From contig JBFHES010000149.1 in the NCBI GenBank assembly GCA_041584015.1, forward strand, positions 1 through 11,733: a stretch of DNA of 11,733 nucleotides, read 5' to 3'. The notes beneath the pieces are model-generated. The model saw nothing but the letters and a program-made list of their open reading frames with translations. It was not told the origin of the DNA and ran no database searches. This document shows, one piece after another, positions 1 through 5,764 of this stretch (the first letter of the stretch is position 1; each line of letters begins with the position of its first letter). Source of the stretch: JBFHES01 sp041584015. GTDB taxonomy: Bacteria > Bacteroidota > Bacteroidia > Bacteroidales > M50B96. The position numbers were made by a program, and so were the translations under genes.

Positions 1-3000
1 GCCTCCGTCTGTCAGGCCGTTACAGGAAACATTACTATCAACCATTATTGAAACCACAATAGATGAAGCTTCGGTGATTTGCTCGCTATTTACTGCTGTA
101 CATCCATTAACATCGGTCACAGTCACCGTATAGGTTCCGGCTGAAAGCCCAGTTACTGATGCTGTTGTCGCTCCATTGTTCCAGGTATAAGAATATGTAG
201 CTGTTCCTCCTGTTGCAGAAGCAGTCATGCCGCCATCAGAATAACCATTACATGAAATATTACTATCAACAACCACTGAAGCCAATATAGTAGCAGGCTC
301 ATTAACTGTTGATGAACTTGTTGTAGCACAACCATCGGCATCTGTTACTGTTAAAGAGTATTGTCCTGGAGACAAACCTGAAATATCTTTATTCGTTGAA
401 GTAAATCCAGAAGTTCCGCTCCATAAAAATGACGCAGGTAATCCCGTTTTCATATGAATTCGTCCGAGTTGGCTTGTAGTAATACATGAGAATGATCCAG
501 AAGCTGCAACACCACTAGCCAGAGAATTTTGATAGTACATTCTTGAGCAAACAGTAAGCTCATCGTCTATGGTTATATTATGGGAACCATTAGTTGTATA
601 AGAATTATACATGGTTGTTGATCCTTCATCGTGTTTTGCTCCCATAACTCCATAATAACGCCCTTGTTCGAAAGGCACACTGCAACTAACCCAGCCTGAA
701 TCTGCACTAATTATGGAAAAAAGTGTTGTAAATGCGGACGAAGATCCAGGGCTTGTTGTTCCAAAATCAACCACCTGAATTGACTGCTTTGTAGCTGCAC
801 TATTATTATCTCTGGCAGCCATTATGGATGTTATTGTAAAATCAGACTGTGCCTGAAACCAATAGCCTCGTGTTAAACCACTTGTAAAACTTTGTGAGTG
901 ACTTCCTATTAGTATTGTTTCTCCCTGATTAGCATCTATATCTATCGCTCCATCGTTTAATCCATTACAGGATATATTGCTTACCGCACTTGAAATCTCA
1001 AGATTATCTGGTTGTGTAACCTCCATACTATTTGATGAAGTACAACCTTCCGAATCGCTAATGGTTACAGTATACACACCTGCAGCAATTCCAGCGATAG
1101 CTGCAGTAGATGCTCCATTACTCCATTCATAAGAATAAGGTGTGGTTCCTCCTGTAGCCGATGAAGTTAAACCGCCATCATTATAACCATTGCAAGTAAC
1201 ATTTGAGTCAACCACTGCTGAAGCAACCATCGCTATTGGTTCAGTAACTGTTCCACTGCTTGTTGACGTACAACCATTGTCATCTGTAATGGTTACGGTA
1301 TAAGTACCTGCCCCTACTCCGGTTATTGAAGCTGTAGTAGCCGAATTGTTCCATACATACGAATATGGAGTTGTACCTCCTGTGGCATTAGCAGAGGCAG
1401 CACCGTTTTCTGAATTAAAGCAAGTTTCATTGCTATCAATAGAAATACTAGATAATAGCGTAGGGACTGTACTATTAATGGTTAAATTTAAAGTAACCAC
1501 AGAATCGCAGCCGGCCACATTGGTTAAGGTGTGGGTAGCTGTTGAGTTGCTCGCCGTATAAGTATTTCCATCAATCCAGGTGTAGGAATCACAAGCGGTT
1601 TGTGTGTCGATTCCTGTGTTTGGTTGATTAATGGTAAGATTTATCGTAATTACGCTATCACATCCTTGTTCATTTAAAAGGGTATCGGTGTAAGTACCTG
1701 AAACAAACCAATTGTAATTTCCACTTGGCGACAAATAACTGCCACAATCAACAGGTGTAAGGGTTGATGCAGTGGGCTGACAAGTTGAATTACATGCATC
1801 ATCACTGGTACCCGGGCTAGCATAAACGTTTTTGCCATCTACAATAATACTCGCATCGCTTGCCGAAAGCGACCAATTTTCACTCTGTTTATTGTCTTGT
1901 GTTGGATCGCATAAAACGATCGAATATCCTTGCCCATCAGAAAGTGTCGGCCATGGAGCGACATCGTCATATCGAAGTGAGTCAACGGTAATCCCTGAAC
2001 CATCTACCAAAGTAATAGGCTCTCCACCGTTGGATAAGCTGCCGGCAGAAAACTGATAGGAACCCGAAAACCCGCAGGTATTAAATAGGGCTATTGAATC
2101 AACTGCAACGACCACATATGATTCTCCTGCAATTATGGAATTTGCAGGGAAAGTAAATGTGATTCCATTCGCAAAAGCGTATCCGCTTATATCCAAAGCT
2201 GTAGTTCCAGTATTATAGATTTCAATAAATTCGGTTGAATCGGCTCCTGATTCTGGCGGATTATACATAATCTCTGTTATTACCAAGGAGCCAACTGAAG
2301 AGCAATGAATAATTGTAAAATCATCTGTAATTGTAAAATAATCGCTAATTAATTTCAATTGATAATTCCCGGCTTCGGATAAAAGCCCGTTTAGTTGTAA
2401 TATATTGGCATTGGAAACTACGCTGCCATTTTGCTCCCATGTAGAGTTAAAATAAGAGCTGGTATTAAATCCGGATATCTCCTCCAAAGCACTTATCGAT
2501 TGAATAGCAGTTGCCGAAGCCGTTCCATGAAAAGCATTTCCGCTTGCATCGATTACCTCCGATAAATCGTCGCCACAGGAAAGGTTCATCGGGTAATAGG
2601 CTTTTAGCTTATTGTATTTTGGATGACTGTTTTCAATTGCTCCTTGCATAAGTAAGGCAATGTCGGCGGAGTCTAAAACTTCATTCCAAATTGAAACTTG
2701 TGTCATTTCGCCCTCAAAGTAATTCCCCTTCGAGGGACCACTATCATACTCCTGCCCTATGGATAGTAACGAGGTGGCAGTAATGGATTGTGAATTCGTG
2801 TAAGTATCCTTTACTTCACCATCGATGTAGATCTTTGTTTGATTGGTAGCTTCATCGTAGGTATACCCCACATGATGCCATTTCCCATCGGTAACCGCAA
2901 CTCCTGTTGATTGGGTATTTGACCCGTCGTAAATACTCAGTTGCTCGTTGGTGTTTATTTGCAGGTTGCAAATATTCCCTCCTGATGAAGTATTAATAGC

Positions 3001-4557
3001 AAGCAACACTTGTGTCTCGCTGCTAACCGTGGTAGTTTGTTTCATCCATAAAAACATAGAACGATTGGTACCACTAATGGAATCACGAACATCATCTATA
3101 TTAATCCAGTCGTGGTCGGCTTTATTAAATTCGGCAAATGAGGTATACTCGGTATAACTTGCGAAATCAACTGATTCGTTTTCACAGATGGTTTCATTTG
3201 CAAGGGTGTCTTGGCTAAGGTCGGTGTGGTTTACAGTAAGGTCGAGTGTAACCAGGGAGTCACAACCCAATACACTTGTTAAATTATGTGTCGCAGTATT
3301 ATTACTTTCAGTATATACAATACCATCTATCCATGTGTAAGAATCGCAAACGGTTTGAACATCTATTCCCGTAAGTGCTATTGGCTCAACCAATGTGTAG
3401 GTTGCTGCAGCTGTTACGCTATTTCCATCAGTAACCGTAACCGTATAAGTTCCTGCAACAAGACCAGAAATTGAATTGGTAGTGGCAGGAGTATTTAATG
3501 TAGCTTCACCGTTACTCCATGAATAAGAAAAATTAGCTATCCCATCTGTTGCTGTAGCTGTCAATACCCCAGATGAGGAACCGCTACATAGTATGTCGGT
3601 TTGAGCTGTTATAGTAGCAGACATAATTTTACCAAAACCATTTAATGTAATAGTATTTGAAGCGCTACAAACGGTATCTGCAAATGGTATATTAATAGAG
3701 GCTAGTTTTCCACCTTCTGAGGTAGGCATGAAAACCACCTGCATATATGTTGAATCACCTGTTGTTAAAATCGTGTCTGGATAAGTCAATACACTAAATT
3801 GCGAGGCATCTGTTCCTGATATCAACACATTACTGGTGTCAATAATAACAGCTAATTGACGTTCATTTTTAATATAAAAACCAATTGTATCTGACACTGA
3901 ATTGATTATTATGCTATCAAATGCCAATGCAGCAGGAGCACTTAAGGGTGCACAAGCTTCGGCAAATTCAAATGTTAGATCAGAAGTCGTACCAAGACCT
4001 ATAGTGGACTGTTGGTTTTCATTAAAAACCAAAACGTAGTAATCGCCTGCAGGAAAAAACCCAGCATCACTGGGATTATTGAAATCGTACACAGCATCAA
4101 GACCACTTAAATTAGTAGGTATTTGACCGTAAGGAGTGTGACGCCAATCATAATACGCACGACCCAAGAGTAAAGAGTCTTTAAACCCACAAAAATTACC
4201 AGGGGTTGCAGAAATGTATTGTAAGTCTGAAAAAGAAGTAGGATTGGAGACAATAGGGCGATACGCAAGCATACTACCAGCTAACTGAACAAAATTGGTC
4301 ATCTCCATATACAACACGCCGTCTGAAGGTAAAACCACTTTAAATACCATTATTGAGCAACATGGTAATGTAAAGCAGGATCCCGTCATACCTGTGGCAG
4401 TTTCTCCTCCATTGGAGTTGAAATTGTACTCCGTATGTGGAAACTGGTCTATTACATAAGGGTCGGCCAAGGTGCCGGTTTGTGCCCCACTACTACAAGT
4501 AATGCTTAAAAAAAGGATTACCAGCATGCTTTTAAAAATTAAGTATTTCATCTTCAT
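1..4557 (-). CDS. giant secreted mosaic adhesin with SprB-type repeats (3' end beyond the window)
   Basis: Seen: the minus frame stays open from an ATG at 4557 to base 1, exactly 1519 codons with no stop. An in-frame TAG sits two codons upstream of this ATG; a second ATG at 4551 is an equally good start. The N-terminus is a Sec signal peptide (basic MKMKYLIFK, then hydrophobic MLVILFLSI) with a likely cut after SGA. In rough residue order: N-terminal domain (25-200), ASPM/HYDIN or choice-of-anchor-D-like Ig domain (200-310), SprB-type repeat (310-390), CDSYTW repeat (390-450), LamG-like domain (460-656), linker, lamin-tail domain (755-922), two Cys-rich repeats (925-1035), then tandem SprB-type repeats to the edge. 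Family knowledge: such mosaics in Bacteroidota are cell-surface or secreted adhesins, usually carrying a C-terminal type IX sorting domain. Inferred: surface adhesion or glycan binding. The C-terminus is not visible, so the export route is unproven. It follows a LytTR two-component system on the same strand. Confidence 0.85.
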   Translation of the reverse strand, partial: MKMKYLIFKSMLVILFLSITCSSGAQTGTLADPYVIDQFPHTEYNFNSNGGETATGMTGSCFTLPCCSIMVFKVVLPSDGVLYMEMTNFVQLAGSMLAYRPIVSNPTSFSDLQYISATPGNFCGFKDSLLLGRAYYDWRHTPYGQIPTNLSGLDAVYDFNNPSDAGFFPAGDYYVLVFNENQQSTIGLGTTSDLTFEFAEACAPLSAPAALAFDSIIINSVSDTIGFYIKNERQLAVIIDTSNVLISGTDASQFSVLTYPDTILTTGDSTYMQVVFMPTSEGGKLASINIPFADTVCSASNTITLNGFGKIMSATITAQTDILCSGSSSGVLTATATDGIANFSYSWSNGEATLNTPATTNSISGLVAGTYTVTVTDGNSVTAAATYTLVEPIALTGIDVQTVCDSYTWIDGIVYTESNNTATHNLTSVLGCDSLVTLDLTVNHTDLSQDTLANETICENESVDFASYTEYTSFAEFNKADHDWINIDDVRDSISGTNRSMFLWMKQTTTVSSETQVLLAINTSSGGNICNLQINTNEQLSIYDGSNTQSTGVAVTDGKWHHVGYTYDEATNQTKIYIDGEVKDTYTNSQSITATSLLSIGQEYDSGPSKGNYFEGEMTQVSIWNEVLDSADIALLMQGAIENSHPKYNKLKAYYPMNLSCGDDLSEVIDASGNAFHGTASATAIQSISALEEISGFNTSSYFNSTWEQNGSVVSNANILQLNGLLSEAGNYQLKLISDYFTITDDFTIIHCSSVGSLVITEIMYNPPESGADSTEFIEIYNTGTTALDISGYAFANGITFTFPANSIIAGESYVVVAVDSIALFNTCGFSGSYQFSAGSLSNGGEPITLVDGSGITVDSLRYDDVAPWPTLSDGQGYSIVLCDPTQDNKQSENWSLSASDASIIVDGKNVYASPGTSDDACNSTCQPTASTLTPVDCGSYLSPSGNYNWFVSGTYTDTLLNEQGCDSVITINLTINQPNTGIDTQTACDSYTWIDGNTYTASNSTATHTLTNVAGCDSVVTLNLTINSTVPTLLSSISIDSNETCFNSENGAASANATGGTTPYSYVWNNSATTASITGVGAGTYTVTITDDNGCTSTSSGTVTEPIAMVASAVVDSNVTCNGYNDGGLTSSATGGTTPYSYEWSNGASTAAIAGIAAGVYTVTISDSEGCTSSNSMEVTQPDNLEISSAVSNISCNGLNDGAIDIDANQGETILIGSHSQSFTSGLTRGYWFQAQSDFTITSIMAARDNNSAATKQSIQVVDFGTTSPGSSSAFTTLFSIISADSGWVSCSVPFEQGRYYGVMGAKHDEGSTTMYNSYTTNGSHNITIDDELTVCSRMYYQNSLASGVAASGSFSCITTSQLGRIHMKTGLPASFLWSGTSGFTSTNKDISGLSPGQYSLTVTDADGCATTSSSTVNEPATILASVVVDSNISCNGYSDGGMTASATGGTATYSYTWNNGATTASVTGLSAGTYTVTVTDVNGCTAVNSEQITEASSIVVSIMVDSNVSCNGLTDGG
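76..292 (-). repeat. SprB-type repeat
   Basis: A complete unit: DSNISCNGYSDGGMT, ATGGTATYSYTWNNG, LSAGTYTVTVTD, NGCTAVN, closing ITEA. It is the copy nearest in wording to the unit at 1015-1237. A further unit starts at about base 75 and runs off the window (DSNVSCNGLTDGG at bases 1-45). Confidence 0.75.
290..1013 (-). repeat. SprB-type repeat split by a nested domain
   Basis: The repeat begins normally (VSNISCNGLNDGAIDIDANQG) and ends normally (FLWSG, then DISGLSPGQYSLTVTDADGCA and VNEP). Between the two halves lie about 158 residues that do not follow the repeat plan, at about 447-922. The split falls where other copies have the ATGGT-PYSY segment. The reading frame is continuous throughout. 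Confidence 0.65.
1015..1450 (-). repeat. two tandem SprB-type repeats
   Basis: Two units of about 70 residues each, split near base 1238. Each has a DSN-x-TC start, then ATGGTTPYSY and W(N/S)N, an AGTYTVTI-like strand (AGVYTVTI in the second), a D-x-x-GCTS motif and a closing E/QP. The two copies differ at many codons, so they are old duplications rather than a recent expansion. Confidence 0.8.
1465..1790 (-). repeat. CDSYTW-type repeats, copies 2 and 3
   Basis: Two adjacent Cys-containing modules follow the lamin-tail domain. The first in protein order is diverged: it starts at PVDCGSYLSPSG and ends at GCDSVITINLTIN. The second closely matches copy 1: QTACDSYTWIDGNTYT, ending GCDSVVTLNLTIN. 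Their role is probably as stalk or spacer units. Confidence 0.65.
1795..2295 (-). other. lamin-tail domain (LTD) in the adhesin
   Basis: Residues about 755 to 921 begin with LVITEIMYNPP, continue with DSTEFIEIYNTG and LDISGYAF, and include a GGEPITLVDGSG strand and DSLRYDD. This is the typical order of bacterial lamin-tail domains, an Ig-like fold found in secreted nucleases and adhesins of this phylum. No nuclease or other catalytic domain is visible beside it here. Confidence 0.8.
2590..3180 (-). other. LamG/concanavalin A-like domain in the adhesin
   Basis: Residues about 460 to 656 show the LamG_3 plan: a strand with MFLWMK, a central DGKWHHVGYTYD motif followed by KIYIDGEVKDT, then a GQEYD turn, FEGEMTQVSIWNEVLDSADI, and a closing LKAYYPMN. 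The WHHV and IYIDG motifs with the IWNEVL strand are diagnostic of laminin-G-like jelly rolls, which often bind carbohydrate or protein ligands. The ligand cannot be read from the sequence. Confidence 0.8.
3205..3388 (-). repeat. CDSYTW repeat, copy 1
   Basis: A module of about 50 residues begins near QTVCDSYTWIDG and ends at GCDSLVTLDLTVN. Copy 2 (about 1465-1620) is closely similar, and a diverged third module follows at about 1625-1790. Each carries one Cys near the start and one in the GCDS motif, which may pair in a disulfide in the secreted protein. Such modules are frequent in large exported proteins of marine Bacteroidota. Confidence 0.7.
3388..3630 (-). repeat. SprB-type repeat, N-terminal isolated copy
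   Basis: The encoded segment follows the SprB repeat plan: a Cys-Ser-Gly start (ILCSGSSSG), a YSWSNG strand, then SISGLVAGTYTVTVTDG and a closing LVEP. It is separated from the other copies by the LamG and lamin-tail modules. It lacks the usual NGCT after the TVTD strand; NSVT is found there instead. Confidence 0.7.
3630..3960 (-). other. ASPM/HYDIN or choice-of-anchor-D-like Ig domain in the adhesin
   Basis: Residues about 200 to 310 read as an Ig-like beta domain. Family hallmarks are visible: a segment like GTDASQFSV, then a proline-bearing strand (VVFMPTSEGG), then a closing strand ending in LNGFG. In Bacteroidota secreted proteins these domains act as spacers between other modules. Boundaries were judged by eye. 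Confidence 0.55.
4480..4557 (-). other. signal peptide of the giant adhesin
   Basis: The first 25 or so residues have two or three lysines, a hydrophobic core around LVILFLSI, and a small-residue cut site (SGA before QT). The alanine-glutamine junction is common at signal peptidase I sites in Bacteroidota. A cysteine lies nearby (SITC), but the residues before it do not form a good lipobox, so a lipoprotein is less likely. Confidence 0.7.
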
Positions 4558-4883
4558 AAACTATATATTATTTATTTACTGATCTGCATTATAAACAAAA
4601 GGGAAGTGGCTAGTTGCAAGCGCTAACACCCGCAGGTATGCTGCTATGGTTACAATTTAAGTTGAACCTCAAATAAGAGCTAATCACCATTGTTTTATCA
4701 ATGATTACCGGATTGTTCAAAGAAGCCTGAACATGCAGAATTAACTTCCCTGAAAAAGAAAAAAACGCAGGCAAATTTCTTATGTGCTTTTTAATATCCA
4801 ACTTCATATTAGGCACACTTCTTTTCACTACTATTTTGATTCATACTCTAAACAAACAGCTTTAAATAGGGGATAACAAAATA

Positions 4884-4914
4884 TTGTTCTGAATCATGGC
4901 TGATTTGTTCTGAA
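4884..4914. promoter_or_regulatory. candidate LytTR-type operator: TTGTTCTGAA-N11-TTGTTCTGAA
   Basis: Seen: TTGTTCTGAA occurs perfectly at 4884-4893 and again at 4905-4914, separated by 11 bases, so the period is 21 bases or two helical turns. Known: LytTR regulators bind paired direct repeats of about 9-10 bases with about 21-base spacing; YpdB of E. coli uses a 10-N11-10 site. Inferred: the site may be bound by the LytTR regulator whose gene ends about 125 bases away, to control the adhesin or another transcript reading leftward. The second copy also sits in a 13-base palindrome, so another binding mode is possible. Confidence 0.45.
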
Positions 4915-5006
4915 CAACAAAAATTAAGGAAAGAAATCGTACGGGCAACAGCACATACAGCAGAGAAGATGATGAGAAAGTTTGCTAAACATTGAAAATG
5001 AGGAAA

Positions 5007-5023
5007 TATTCTCTTCTAGAATA
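5007..5023 (-). terminator. weak hairpin after the LytTR regulator, possible terminator
   Basis: TATTCT and AGAATA form a 6-base stem with a 5-base loop, starting about 16 bases after the regulator stop codon. On the minus strand it is followed only by a short TTTCC run. The stem is AT-rich and short, so it is a poor intrinsic terminator; it may simply be chance. Confidence 0.2.
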
Positions 5024-5038
5024 AAGGATCAAATAGCA

Positions 5039-5764
5039 CTACTTTACATTGATTTGTTGCATTACAAGGCTTCGATAATTAGCGCCAATAGGGATCTCAT
5101 GATCGTTTATAAAGAGACAGGTTGAATTAATTGCCTTCAGGTGATCAAGGTTGACAGTATATGAACGATGTACACGGAAAAAATTAATTGGCAGGTCTTC
5201 TATAAAACTATTCATAGATGAGCGTATTAGATGACATTTTCCGTCATTGGTGTACACTTGCACATACACATGATCACTTTTAGCAAAGAGAATTTCAGAG
5301 AGCTTAACCTTATGAAATCGATTGGTACCTTTTACAAAAAAGGAATCTTTTATAATAACATTCTGACGCTCTTCCTCCGGGTTGTTTAGCGGTTTAAAAT
5401 TGAACAGCGCCAATTCAATGGATGCATACAATGCTTCCTGCGTAAATGGTTTAACCAAATAAGCGGGAGGATTTAATTGTTTAACCCGATTAACAGTGCG
5501 CGGATCGGCCTTTGAGGTTAAAAATATGAACGGGATATGAATATGTTCAACAATGTACTGTGCCACATCAATGCCTGTTTTTTCACTTGCCAGCTCAATG
5601 TCAAGCAGCGCAATATCTGGTTTGTCGTTATCCAGCGAATTAATTGCCATTTCATATGTGCTGCTCGCCTCAAGCACATCATAGCCTAATTCGCTCAGCA
5701 AGTCTTCAATCAACATCGAAACGACAATTTCATCTTCAACCACTAAAACCTTAATAGCACTCAT
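5039..5764 (-). CDS. LytTR-family response regulator (REC-LytTR)
   Basis: A 241-residue transcription regulator of the two-component type, cytoplasmic and DNA-binding. Residues 1-120 are a receiver domain: acidic pair E10/D11, phospho-acceptor D55 in ALLDIEL, T83 and the K105-P106 pair, so all active-site residues are present. Residues about 134-239 are a LytTR DNA-binding domain, with FFVKGTNRFHKVKLSEILF, a DHVYVQVYT strand and the hallmark FFRVHRSYTVNLDHL. The ATG at 5764 directly abuts the TAG stop of the upstream histidine kinase gene, so the two are surely co-transcribed and form a cognate pair. Inferred targets include the neighbouring adhesin, since a LytTR-like direct repeat lies between the two genes, and possibly genes elsewhere. 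Length and domain order are ordinary for the family. Confidence 0.93.
   Translation of the reverse strand: MSAIKVLVVEDEIVVSMLIEDLLSELGYDVLEASSTYEMAINSLDNDKPDIALLDIELASEKTGIDVAQYIVEHIHIPFIFLTSKADPRTVNRVKQLNPPAYLVKPFTQEALYASIELALFNFKPLNNPEEERQNVIIKDSFFVKGTNRFHKVKLSEILFAKSDHVYVQVYTNDGKCHLIRSSMNSFIEDLPINFFRVHRSYTVNLDHLKAINSTCLFINDHEIPIGANYRSLVMQQINVK

Larger units (their letters stand above)
4558..5038. other. 481-base AT-rich intergenic region between the LytTR regulator and the adhesin
   Basis: This stretch lacks a convincing gene. It holds the 21-base-period direct repeat at 4884-4914, a weak hairpin at 5007-5023, and a minus-strand open frame at 4610-4807 (65 codons from ATG, or 72 from a GTG at 4828) with no recognisable domain. 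No clear TAnnTTTG promoter box was found on the minus strand. The adhesin probably has its own transcript starting here, with a leader that could exceed 250 bases if the repeat marks the promoter. Confidence 0.5.

Noticed and set aside
1346..3474. Plus-strand open frames inside the adhesin gene (1346-1561, 1832-2056, 2948-3157, 3286-3474)
   Set aside because: They lie opposite a long continuous minus-strand coding frame with clear domains and encode low-complexity products with no family resemblance.
1..4557. Recent tandem expansion or phase-variable repeat tract in the adhesin
   Set aside because: The SprB and CDSYTW copies differ at many codons and there is no run of short identical repeats, so slippage-type variation is not supported.
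4610..4828. Small minus-strand open frame as an annotated gene
   Set aside because: It has no recognisable domain, no ribosome binding site and an uncertain start (GTG or internal ATG). It was kept only as a low-interest finding.
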